Source of the DNA: Methylomonas koyamae
GTDB taxonomy: Bacteria > Pseudomonadota > Gammaproteobacteria > Methylococcales > Methylomonadaceae
Assembly: GCA_945877625.1 (NCBI GenBank)
Contig: CAMCSF010000007.1
Span: 1 to 33,757, forward strand
Direction of reading: 5' to 3'
Length of the DNA stretch: 33,757 nt
The position numbers and the translations under genes were made by a program. This document shows positions 8,605-16,677 of this stretch, piece by piece (within the stretch, counting starts at the first letter, position 1; each line of letters begins with the position of its first letter). The notes below the pieces were generated by a model. It did no database searches and was not told the DNA's origin. It saw only the letters and a program-made list of their open reading frames with translations.

Positions 8605-10017
8605 CTAATCACTAAACCGCTTAATCTTGGTCAGCAAAGTTTTGTAATCAATCTGCAAACGGCGTGCGGTTTCGGCTTTATTGCCTTCGGTTTGTTTCAG
8701 CATGTTTGAAATAATCACCCGATCTAAATAATCAGTATTTAACTGCTTAATTTCCTTTAACGACTTGCCTTGCAGATTCAGCGGTTCTAAAAAATCCAGA
8801 TAATCATTGGCCGTGTTTGGAGTCACTGTTTCTAGCGACGTCGGGTCAGGACTATGTAAATTTAGCTCTCGCAAACCGATTTCAGTTTCAGCCATTAATG
8901 CCGCTCGCCGAATCACCGCCCGTAGTTCACGGACATTGCCCGGCCATTGATAATGGGTCAGCAGCTCAATCGCGACCGATGCAAATTTCAAAGGCGGCTT
9001 GCCTAATTCGACACAGACATCGTTCATAAAACGCTTAGCTAAAAACAAAATATCGTCTGGCCGCTGCCGCAAGGGCGAAATGCGCAACACAAATTCATTG
9101 AGTCGGTAATACAAGTCTTCGCGGAAACTGCCATTGACCACCGCATCCAGCAGATTCTCATTACTGGCCGCAACCACCCGAACATTGACCGGAATCGGCT
9201 TATTGCCGCCAACCCGATAAATCACCCGTTCTTGTAACACTCGCAATAATTTCGACTGCGCTGGCAACGGCATATTGGCGATTTCATCGAGAAACAAAGT
9301 GCCACCTTCTGCGGCTTCAAACTTACCGGTGCGTTGCTGGTCTGCGCCGGTATAAGAGCCTTTTTCGTGACCAAATAATTCGTTTTCAATCAAAGTATCG
9401 GGAATCGCTCCGCAATCGAGCGGGATAAAAACCGCATCGGCTCGCTTGCTGGCTAAATGCAGATTGTTGGCAATCAACTCTTTACCTGTACCAGTTTCGC
9501 CTTGAATAATCACCGAAAAATCGGTTTGCGCGACACAGAGAATATTTTGGGTTAAGGCCTGAATATCGGCACTATTGCCCATCGCATTGGCGATTCGCAA
9601 TTGGGTTGCTTGGCTGGCTTGATCACTCAGATCAACACCGCCACGAGTCTGCACGGCTCGATTGACTAGCTCCAAAACCCGTGAATTTTCAAACGGTTTG
9701 GCGATGTAATCCCAAGCCCCCGCTTTCATAGCACACACGGCGCCTAAAATGCCGCCATTGCCGGTAATCACAATCACCGGTAACTGCGGATAGTGAGCAT
9801 GGGCATAGGCCAAAACGTCCATGCCACTCGCGCCGGGAATAATGTTATCGAGCAATAACACGCTCGGCTCTCGCTGCGCCAATAAGCTCAGTGCGCTATT
9901 ACCATCGTAAGTTTGCTGGGTTTGATAACCTGCTTGTTGCAATAAATGTGACAACAAATCACAAATATCCTGATTATCATCGACCACTAACACATAGCCA
10001 CGATGTTTATCTTTCAC
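8605..10017 (-). CDS. NtrC-family sigma54-dependent response regulator
   Basis: Receiver (VLVVDDNQDICDLL...VLLLDNIIPGASGMDVL), AAA+ domain with GETGTGKE and GAFTGA-like GSYTGA (ELFGHEKGSYTGADQQRTG), and a C-terminal Fis-type HTH (NKAETARRLQIDYKTLLTKIKRF). Confidence 0.95.
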   Translation of the reverse strand: MKDKHRGYVLVVDDNQDICDLLSHLLQQAGYQTQQTYDGNSALSLLAQREPSVLLLDNIIPGASGMDVLAYAHAHYPQLPVIVITGNGGILGAVCAMKAGAWDYIAKPFENSRVLELVNRAVQTRGGVDLSDQASQATQLRIANAMGNSADIQALTQNILCVAQTDFSVIIQGETGTGKELIANNLHLASKRADAVFIPLDCGAIPDTLIENELFGHEKGSYTGADQQRTGKFEAAEGGTLFLDEIANMPLPAQSKLLRVLQERVIYRVGGNKPIPVNVRVVAASNENLLDAVVNGSFREDLYYRLNEFVLRISPLRQRPDDILFLAKRFMNDVCVELGKPPLKFASVAIELLTHYQWPGNVRELRAVIRRAALMAETEIGLRELNLHSPDPTSLETVTPNTANDYLDFLEPLNLQGKSLKEIKQLNTDYLDRVIISNMLKQTEGNKAETARRLQIDYKTLLTKIKRFSD

Positions 10018-10138
10018 AACTCAACCACCCTGTTTTACTTGTCAGCATCCGTGGAAATTAGGAAGTCAGTTTATTAAGCAGGGTTGATGGTGTCTGTTCG
10101 TAGGCAAACATTAATCGCGTGCGCTGAGCGAAGCCGAA

Positions 10139-10233
10139 GCGTAGGCCGGAATAAGCGCAGCGTTTCCGGCGAAAGCTTGCATGGTTGCCGATAAGCTATC
10201 CGCGCGAGACGCTGCGCTTATTAGCGCCTACGC
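10139..10233. repeat. Imperfect inverted repeat, arms GCGTAGGCCGGAATAAGCGCAGCG / CGCTGCGCTTATTAGCGCCTACGC
   Basis: The 24-nt arms match at 21 positions by my comparison. It lies between the 191-aa gvp-linked gene and the sigma54 regulator. Confidence 0.85.
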
Positions 10234-10241
10234 CCCAAGCT

Positions 10242-10817
10242 TCATTGAGTCGCCGTCGGCTTTCCCAAGGGCTGAATCAATAAAATATCCTCAGCTAATT
10301 TGGCTTCGATGTTATGGGTCATGCCTAAAAACAACACCGCCATTTCATCTTCGAGCAAGGTTTCATTAATCCGAGTCGCAATAAAGTTATCGCGTTGTTC
10401 CAACAAAGCTTGAGCCTTTTCTAAACTGGCTGGTTTTTCAACTTTGGCTTTCAGTAAATCGCCCATTAACTGCCGTTCTTCCAACAACAATCCCACCGAT
10501 TCGGTGCCGACTAAAGTCGCACCTTTGGCTTGCAATTTTTGTAACAACTGAAAGTTTTGACTACCACAGGCGGCCACATTTTCGACAATCCGATCCACAT
10601 TGTCGCAAACCGGCAAGCCATCTTGATAGAGCTTTAGCTGTTGATAATTAAGATTAAAACTATCCAGCGTGGTTTCTATCATGCGCCAAAACTGCTCCAC
10701 CGCTTCGTAATATTGCTTACTTTGAATTTCAGTTCGGGTATTGGCAACAGCATCGGCAAACGAGCCTAAATCTTGAGGACAATGAATAATCGGGAAATGT
10801 ATCAATGCTCGCATCAA
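10242..10817 (-). CDS. Uncharacterised gvp-linked protein (191 aa)
   Basis: Same-strand operonic position directly after gvpJ. Distinctive motifs: HFPIIHCPQDLGSF, LYQDGLPVCDNVDRIVENVAACGS, LFLGMTHN. Confidence 0.75.
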   Translation of the reverse strand: MMRALIHFPIIHCPQDLGSFADAVANTRTEIQSKQYYEAVEQFWRMIETTLDSFNLNYQQLKLYQDGLPVCDNVDRIVENVAACGSQNFQLLQKLQAKGATLVGTESVGLLLEERQLMGDLLKAKVEKPASLEKAQALLEQRDNFIATRINETLLEDEMAVLFLGMTHNIEAKLAEDILLIQPLGKPTATQ

Positions 10818-10833
10818 ACGATCCTAGTAATGG

Positions 10834-11142
10834 CTAAAGTAGCGGATTTAATTGCGCTTCCAAGCGTTGTAAGCGTTGCTCTAAATCTAAATCCGCGTTG
10901 GGCAACGCCGCTCTAGCTCGGGAATCAAAGGCCGGATTACCGCTCCACCAATCCAAGCCCATTTCCACCGCTTTATCGACCGAACAAATCAATAAACGGA
11001 TTTCCAAGGTTAATAGCTCGACTTCGACCAGTCGGATGCGAATATCGCCGCTGATCACAACCCCTTTATCCAACAAGCGTTCCAGTAAATCGGCAACGGT
11101 GGTTGAATCGGTTGAATTGGTTATTTTTGTGTTGCTGCTCAT
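10834..11142 (-). CDS. gvpJ: Gas vesicle protein GvpJ (GvpA-family domain)
   Basis: LLERLLDKGVVISGDIRIRLVEVELLTLEIRLLICSVDKAVEMGLDWW is a GvpA/J core with a C-terminal extension. Confidence 0.88.
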   Translation of the reverse strand: MSSNTKITNSTDSTTVADLLERLLDKGVVISGDIRIRLVEVELLTLEIRLLICSVDKAVEMGLDWWSGNPAFDSRARAALPNADLDLEQRLQRLEAQLNPLL

Positions 11143-11178
11143 CGCGGTATTCCTTAAAAAATGAGTCGAGCTAAGCGA

Positions 11179-11448
11179 CTAAACTTGATCGGCTTTCCAA
11201 TCAAGATTGGCCTCGTCCAATCGCTCGAATATCGCCTGCGCTAATCGATATAAGCCTTGATGTTCGTAGCTGTAAGCAATGTTCAATAAGGCCGATTGCG
11301 CGACACCGGCTTGTTCGCTATCACGGTACTCGCTGAGGATTTTCAGATAGCTAAATTCGGCTTGGCGAACATCGTTTTGTCGCGCTTGCGCATCGGCCAT
11401 TCTTAATAAAAACGCGGCAGTGCAAGAATCTAATTGGTTGCTGGTCAT
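11179..11448 (-). CDS. Small TPR-like helical protein in the gvp operon (about 89-91 aa)
   Basis: AEFSYLKILSEYRDSEQAGVAQSALLNIAYSYEHQGLYRLAQAIFERL reads as helix-turn-helix repeats. It is flanked by gvpK and gvpJ on the same strand. Confidence 0.65.
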   Translation of the reverse strand: MTSNQLDSCTAAFLLRMADAQARQNDVRQAEFSYLKILSEYRDSEQAGVAQSALLNIAYSYEHQGLYRLAQAIFERLDEANLDWKADQV

Positions 11449-11464
11449 CGTCATGGCGGTTTCC

Positions 11465-11749
11465 TTACAGTAATCGACCCAAAGGGCCTAAATTCAAATT
11501 TAAGTCTTCATCTTTCAGCTCAAACACCTCTCGCAAGCGTTGCAATTCTTCCGCTTGCTGCATTAAGGTTAAGCCTAAGCGTTCTATTTCTTCATCGCTC
11601 AAAGTGCCGGAATCCATACGTTTAATGGCTTGCCGCTCCAGTAATTCATGTAACAACTTGACCAAGGTTAAAACCAATTGCGCCAAGCCATTGCGCACCT
11701 TTTCACCATCAATTTCTAAGCGATTCAGCGAGTTGGCGGGTTGGGTCAT
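11465..11749 (-). CDS. gvpK: Gas vesicle protein GvpK
   Basis: RLEIDGEKVRNGLAQLVLTLVKLLHELLERQAIKRMDSGTLSDEEIERLGLTLMQ is typical of GvpK. Confidence 0.93.
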   Translation of the reverse strand: MTQPANSLNRLEIDGEKVRNGLAQLVLTLVKLLHELLERQAIKRMDSGTLSDEEIERLGLTLMQQAEELQRLREVFELKDEDLNLNLGPLGRLL

Positions 11750-11752
11750 GGC

Positions 11753-11938
11753 TTAGTCCTTATTGGGTAAATTTTGGCCGGTGGTTACCGAAGTCAGCAC
11801 CGCTTGTAGGCTTAGATAAATCAAATCGATATTGGCGACTGAAATCGTCACATCAGCTACGACAACAGCACCTTTGTTCAAGATTCGGTCTAAGGCTTCG
11901 CATAATGAAACTTGTTGGTCTTGAGCTTGGTTCAACAT
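11753..11938 (-). CDS. Short GvpA-family protein (GvpS/M-like)
   Basis: SLCEALDRILNKGAVVVADVTISVANIDLIYLSLQAVLTSV matches the GvpA core. The start lies next to gvpK. Confidence 0.8.
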   Translation of the reverse strand: MLNQAQDQQVSLCEALDRILNKGAVVVADVTISVANIDLIYLSLQAVLTSVTTGQNLPNKD

Positions 11939-11968
11939 CGACGCTCTCCTGAGTATTTTGTAAAGCCA

Positions 11969-12000
11969 TATAGGATGCGCTGTCGCTTAGCACATCCTAT
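11969..12000. repeat. Hairpin repeat ATAGGATGCGCTgtcgcttAGCACATCCTAT overlapping the ArsA-like gene stop
   Basis: The arms ATAGGATGcGCT and AGCaCATCCTAT are complementary except for one wobble. They share a core with the repeat at 16549-16630. Confidence 0.8.
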
Positions 12001-13919
12001 TTCTGACTAAGAAACATCGCTTCACCTAAAGCCGTCAGCATCGAGATACCGGCTGGATCGGTTTGCCGAAAAATCTTGATTTGCGGCAATTCGGTAAACA
12101 AGCCCAGCCCTGTTTTCAAGGCTAATGCCTCTCTCGCTACCCGAGCTTGGCAAAATCGGCATTGATTCACCGCTGTCAGTTGATTGATCAATAAGGCATG
12201 GCAATCAATCCCTAAATTCTGCAAGCTATCCAGCATTTCAATAGTTTTCTCGACCGCTAATTCGGTCGCTATCGTCACCGCATACAATCGCGTTTGCTGC
12301 GGATTTTGTAACAAACTGTGCAGCTTTTTTAAGCCGCGCGACAGAGCCACCAAACGCGCCGATAAATTGGGCAATCGCAGCACTTGCCGATATTTCAGTA
12401 ACAACGCAAAAAACAGCCTTAACCAATCGCGGATTAACGCCGGCATTTCCAACAACCGTAATAAATGCCCGCTCGGCGCGGCATCCACGATAATCATGTC
12501 ATAACGGCCTTGATCGATATGTTCGATGATTAACGTAAGAGCAATAATTTCATCTAAACCCGGCGGCGCTAAATCCAGTAAATGTTCCATCACCTCGCGA
12601 TCAAAGCTAATGTCTATCTGCGGCAGGGCTTGTTGTAAAAACTCGGCCAGTTCTTGGCGAAAATTACGCCGCACACTGTCGAACTCGGCTTCGGCATTGA
12701 CTTCTTGTCCATCCAAATCGCCCATCACCTGAGTGGGTAAAGCCTGTAGTTTGAGCTTTAAACAATCACTCAAAGAATGTGCGGGATCGGTTGAAAACAA
12801 TAACAAGCGCAAATCAGGATATTGATGCTGTAATTGCAAAGCGGTGGCACAGGCCATAGTGGTTTTACCAACCCCGCCTTTGCCGGCAAAAATTAGTAAG
12901 CGTAAATCTTGGCTAGGCAATGGTTGAGGATTGATCACCTGTGAACTCAAGCGTTGATGACCGGTTTTAATTGTCAGTTTTGACATTGAAAGTCGCTGGG
13001 CTTGCTGCCAAAAATCAAGCAATAACTCACCACGCGGCTCGGCTACCAGCAAAGGCAAACTCCAGAAACTTAGGCTTGGGATTCGTTTCAGCGCCTCTTG
13101 CAAGGCGATGATTTGCCGATTGCGTTCGGCAATACAGGCTTCACAGTGGTTTTCAGCTTGCAAGGGATTGACCACGATTTCAGCAACCGCAATCTGCAGG
13201 GTCTGCAAGGCTTTCAGCAAATCCAGACTCTCCTCAACGCTCATCCGCTCGGCCTGCATCACCAACACAAATCGACAACGCTGTTTATCGGTGATGACTT
13301 GTTGCATGGCTTGCAGTTGTTGATTCATGTCCAGCAAAAACTGGTCTAAATGATCCCGCTGATGGTTGCCAGCAAACCGACGTCGCATATAACGATGTTT
13401 TGCCAGCAAGGTGTCTAAAGCGCTTAACCATCGATGTATCAAGGTCGGCATTTCCAACAACCGCAAGGTATGACCGGTCGGTGCGGTATCGACAATAATC
13501 CGCTGGTATTGGTCTTGCTGTAGCCAGTCGGCTAACTCGAAATAGGCGGCTAATTCATCCATGCCCGGCATCGCCGCATCCATTAAACCGTGAATATCTT
13601 CGGCATCGAGGAACGTGCCGCGATTGGCGATTTCTTGCAGTAAAGCATCGTATTTGGCTTTGAAATCATGCAAGCTGGCGGCAGCATCTAATTCACGAAC
13701 GAGCAGATTTTCTGGCAGTGCTAAATCCGCCAAAATATGCCGTAGCGAATGGGCTGGGTCGGTGGAAACCAACAAAAACCGCTGTTGTGGCTGTTGTCGC
13801 GCCAGTTTTAAAGCCGCTGTTAGCGCGCAAGTGCTTTTGCCTACTCCGCCTTTGCCACCAAAAAATACTAATTTCAGCGCTGAGGCTTGTAAAAAATCCG
13901 GTTGGTTAGCCCTGTTCAT
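11997..13919 (-). CDS. Tandem ArsA/Get3-like ATPase in the gvp locus
   Basis: Two deviant Walker A motifs (GGKGGVGKST, AGKGGVGKTT), two STDPAHSL motifs and two CxxC motifs (HCEACIAERN, QCRFCQARVA). Confidence 0.93.
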   Translation of the reverse strand: MNRANQPDFLQASALKLVFFGGKGGVGKSTCALTAALKLARQQPQQRFLLVSTDPAHSLRHILADLALPENLLVRELDAAASLHDFKAKYDALLQEIANRGTFLDAEDIHGLMDAAMPGMDELAAYFELADWLQQDQYQRIIVDTAPTGHTLRLLEMPTLIHRWLSALDTLLAKHRYMRRRFAGNHQRDHLDQFLLDMNQQLQAMQQVITDKQRCRFVLVMQAERMSVEESLDLLKALQTLQIAVAEIVVNPLQAENHCEACIAERNRQIIALQEALKRIPSLSFWSLPLLVAEPRGELLLDFWQQAQRLSMSKLTIKTGHQRLSSQVINPQPLPSQDLRLLIFAGKGGVGKTTMACATALQLQHQYPDLRLLLFSTDPAHSLSDCLKLKLQALPTQVMGDLDGQEVNAEAEFDSVRRNFRQELAEFLQQALPQIDISFDREVMEHLLDLAPPGLDEIIALTLIIEHIDQGRYDMIIVDAAPSGHLLRLLEMPALIRDWLRLFFALLLKYRQVLRLPNLSARLVALSRGLKKLHSLLQNPQQTRLYAVTIATELAVEKTIEMLDSLQNLGIDCHALLINQLTAVNQCRFCQARVAREALALKTGLGLFTELPQIKIFRQTDPAGISMLTALGEAMFLSQK

Positions 13920-14167
13920 TACTCGTCACCAATCATGGCATCGTCTTCATCCAAGGCATCTAAACGGTCGAGTAAAAGGCTTTCTTGTTGGTCAAATTCC
14001 TGTTCGCTGATTTGGCCGGTTTCTAGCTGCATATACAATTCGGTCAAGCTGTCTCGAATCCGGTCGGCTTCACCGCTTAATTCTTCTTCGGCTAATTCAT
14101 GGACTTTGCGAAAAATCCAGTTGATGCCTTTAACCGGCGCAAATAGCAAGTCATCGACTAACAACAT
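13919..14167 (-). CDS. gvpG: Gas vesicle protein GvpG
   Basis: LVDDLLFAPVKGINWIFRKVHELAEEEL...SLTELYMQLETGQISEQEFDQQESLLLDRLD is typical of GvpG. It overlaps the ArsA-like gene start. Confidence 0.93.
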   Translation of the reverse strand: MLLVDDLLFAPVKGINWIFRKVHELAEEELSGEADRIRDSLTELYMQLETGQISEQEFDQQESLLLDRLDALDEDDAMIGDE

Positions 14168-14176
14168 CGCGCCAGC

Positions 14177-14983
14177 TCAATCAACATCAACGGTTTTGCT
14201 TTTGGTCTTTGCGCTCGGTGCGTGTAAATCGAGGGTGATGAAATTATGCGGTGCCCAAGGGCCGGTGTAGTCAAACACATAGCTGTTATCGAAGGCTTTC
14301 GAGGCTTCAAACACGCCTTTGGCGAAGTCTTCCAAGCTGTCACGTTCGACTAAACAAGCTAGATTCATTACGTCTTTTTCTTTTTTGACGGGGTTCTCGA
14401 TGATGTCCTCGCAATAATCGGCCATGATTTCTTTGACCGTATCGGTAGCTTGTTTGCGGTCTGCGCTACGCAAGGATTCATAGAGATTGCCTAATTGAAT
14501 TTTCTCTTCGCGTCGGGCATTACTGGGGTTGTATTTATCCCAAATCGCATCACGGGCTTCGCTTAATACCGAATGCTGTTCGACAAAATATTCATAAATA
14601 TTGGCCACATCCCAAGCCACGCGCAGCCCCATTTCAACGCGACCATTGAGCCGTTCAAAATGCTCGTTGATACTTTTTTTATTCGCCGCTAACAGTTTTT
14701 GCACCGCTTCAGCATTGCGCGCCAGCACGCCAAACCGCATTGGTAATACCGTGCCTTCTGTCGTCAAAGCATGAAGCACCGCTTGATGGGCGCTGATGTT
14801 GCGCCGCTCCGGTCGTAAACGGGTACTTAAAGTATCGCTAACCACCGCTCTTAAACCGTTTTGGTCTATTGCGTAAATCGGCGCAGCTTCTAAGCCGCGC
14901 ACCGAGTATTTTGGGGCGCTATCATCAGCGGCACATAAGGCATAAAGCACTTTGCCGCGATGCTGTTTATTAGCAACGCTCAC
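14177..14983 (-). CDS. gvpF: Gas vesicle protein GvpF (GvpF/L family)
   Basis: HQAVLHALTTEGTVLPMRFGVLARN..., GRVEMGLRVAWD and FDYTGPWAPHNFI match GvpF/L. Confidence 0.9.
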   Translation of the reverse strand: MSVANKQHRGKVLYALCAADDSAPKYSVRGLEAAPIYAIDQNGLRAVVSDTLSTRLRPERRNISAHQAVLHALTTEGTVLPMRFGVLARNAEAVQKLLAANKKSINEHFERLNGRVEMGLRVAWDVANIYEYFVEQHSVLSEARDAIWDKYNPSNARREEKIQLGNLYESLRSADRKQATDTVKEIMADYCEDIIENPVKKEKDVMNLACLVERDSLEDFAKGVFEASKAFDNSYVFDYTGPWAPHNFITLDLHAPSAKTKSKTVDVD

Positions 14984-15167
14984 GATTAACTCCCTGTTGC
15001 TGTTGGATGGCGGTGATTCGATCTAAGCGTTTTTGCTGTTGCAGATGAAGCCGGCCAAGATCGGCCAAGCGTTGTGATTTGCCCGTCAAATGGCGAACAG
15101 CGCGAAAGCTTTTAATCATGGCTGAAGTACGAATCTGACTTAGCGTGTGGATTGCATTCATCGTCAT
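14970..15167 (-). CDS. Small basic uncharacterised protein in the gvp operon (about 64-66 aa)
   Basis: MTMNAIHTLSQIRTSAMIKSFRAVRHLTGKSQRLADLGRLHLQQQKRLDRITAIQQQQG. It begins a few nt after the upstream stop and overlaps the gvpF start. Confidence 0.6.
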   Translation of the reverse strand: MTMNAIHTLSQIRTSAMIKSFRAVRHLTGKSQRLADLGRLHLQQQKRLDRITAIQQQQGVNRERC

Positions 15168-15171
15168 CCCC

Positions 15172-15468
15172 TCAATATTTAATCCGTAAACCCAAGGCTT
15201 TTTTACTAGCAGCGGGCTGTTCTGGACTGGCATAAACCGCCGCTGCGCCAGCTAGTAGCCAATGCTTTTCCTGATCAATTTCCGCTATCCGGCTATTGAT
15301 CGCCGCAATCCGCGCCGCGGCTGCTTCGCGTTCTTTGGCGCGTCGGCAACGCTCTAATTCCAATGCGCCGACTTGGAAATAATCGCGATGGGTTTGATGA
15401 TCGCCTTTGACGCGACCGGAATGGGTTTTTATATCGGACAGAGTGCGGCGTGGACGGGTACTAATCAT
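15172..15468 (-). CDS. Small coiled-coil-like gvp-linked protein (98 aa)
   Basis: RRTLSDIKTHSGRVKGDHQTHRDYFQVGALELERCRRAKEREAAAARIAAINSRIAEIDQEKHWLL. It has a 4-nt overlap with gvpN. Confidence 0.75.
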   Translation of the reverse strand: MISTRPRRTLSDIKTHSGRVKGDHQTHRDYFQVGALELERCRRAKEREAAAARIAAINSRIAEIDQEKHWLLAGAAAVYASPEQPAASKKALGLRIKY

Positions 15469-16469
15469 AGTGATGGCTCGACGATTTTGATTTTGCTGGC
15501 CGCTTTGACAGACGCCAGCGGTTTCAATGGCGGGCAGATGTTACGAATCACTTCATCGACCATTTCATGAAAAACCGATTGCCCTGCCCGCTGGATTTTG
15601 GCGGTTTCCATACTTAAAACGTCGTAACAAATCGCGTGGAATAATTTATCGCCATACCGCGGTTTCAAGCCTTGCAGACTTAGAATCCGCGCAATCGCAA
15701 TCCCCGCTCTTAAACCGTGTTTGGTTTGATGTTCGTTACCGCGCAAGGCTCTGACAATATCGACAATAAACGCCGATTCGCTGACATCGAGTTCTGAACG
15801 GGCATGAAGAATTTGCAGCTCGGTATCACGATCCGCTAAACCCACATTGATAGTAATCATCCTATCCATTAAGGCATCTTGGGTTTTGTGAGTGCCGGCG
15901 TATTCTTCTGGGTTAGAGGTGAAAATCGCCCGAAAACCGGGATGAACATCCATATAACCTTCACCAGCACCCCGCAATCCTGGCAGATTCAAAATCCCTT
16001 CCGATAAGACTGATAACAGCACGTTATTGGTTTCGGCTTTGGAGCGGTTGAACTCGTCATAAATCAACATATCGCCATTGCGACACGCGGTGGTCAAGCG
16101 GTTATCAACCCACATCCGGTTCATTTGCTCTTCGGTTTTTAATACCGAATGAATGTAATTATCGACCACGCTGCTTTTGCGGTAGCCAATGTCTTTACCG
16201 GTTAAATCGGAACTGACGAATTCTTCATTACCTTGCAACAACGTCACGGGACGACCCCATTGCGCAGCTAAATGAAACGCCAAGGTGGTTTTACCGGTAC
16301 CCGATGGGCCAGCAAAATGCACGGGGTAGCCGCTGTGTAAATAAACCATTGCCCGTTCCATAATTTCTTTGACGTAATTAGTTTGGACAAAGTGATCACT
16401 GGCTTCCGGAACGATTAAATCTTCTTCGCGCGGGTAATTGGCCTTAGAAAAACTGGCTTTGTTAATCAT
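15465..16469 (-). CDS. gvpN: Gas vesicle AAA+ ATPase GvpN
   Basis: HFAGPSGTGKTTLAFHLAAQWGRPVTLLQGNEEFVSSDLTG, LIYDEFNRSKAETNNVLLSVLSEGIL and FTSNPEEYAGTH are diagnostic. The Met at 16469 is preferred over 16514. Confidence 0.95.
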   Translation of the reverse strand: MINKASFSKANYPREEDLIVPEASDHFVQTNYVKEIMERAMVYLHSGYPVHFAGPSGTGKTTLAFHLAAQWGRPVTLLQGNEEFVSSDLTGKDIGYRKSSVVDNYIHSVLKTEEQMNRMWVDNRLTTACRNGDMLIYDEFNRSKAETNNVLLSVLSEGILNLPGLRGAGEGYMDVHPGFRAIFTSNPEEYAGTHKTQDALMDRMITINVGLADRDTELQILHARSELDVSESAFIVDIVRALRGNEHQTKHGLRAGIAIARILSLQGLKPRYGDKLFHAICYDVLSMETAKIQRAGQSVFHEMVDEVIRNICPPLKPLASVKAASKIKIVEPSL

Positions 16470-16538
16470 AAAAATAATACTCCTGTGCCATACGGCGCTC
16501 CTTGCCGATTGCAAGGAAATGAGGGGGAATTAGCGCGC

Positions 16539-16664
16539 TTAAGTTAAGGCATAGGATGTGCTGAACAATGTGCTGTGCATCTGGTTGAGAGCGATGGATG
16601 CAAAACATGATTGATCAGCACATCCTATGCCTCGCTCAGAACAAACCCAAAATCCTTAACTTAA
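16539..16664. repeat. Large nested inverted repeat between the GvpC-like gene and gvpN
   Basis: Outer arms TTAAGTTAAGG (16539-16549) / CCTTAACTTAA (16654-16664); inner arms GCATAGGATGTGCTGA (16549-16564) / TCAGCACATCCTATGC (16615-16630). Both pairs are perfect. Confidence 0.9.
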
Positions 16665-16677
16665 TGACTGACTATCG

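Noticed and set aside
10181-10369. 62-aa plus-strand ORF
   Set aside because: It spans an inverted repeat and antisense gvp-linked coding sequence; not a plausible gene.
13615-14010. 131-aa plus-strand ORF opposite the ArsA-like gene and gvpG
   Set aside because: Shadow ORF antisense to well-supported genes, with low-complexity Ser/Cys/Lys composition.
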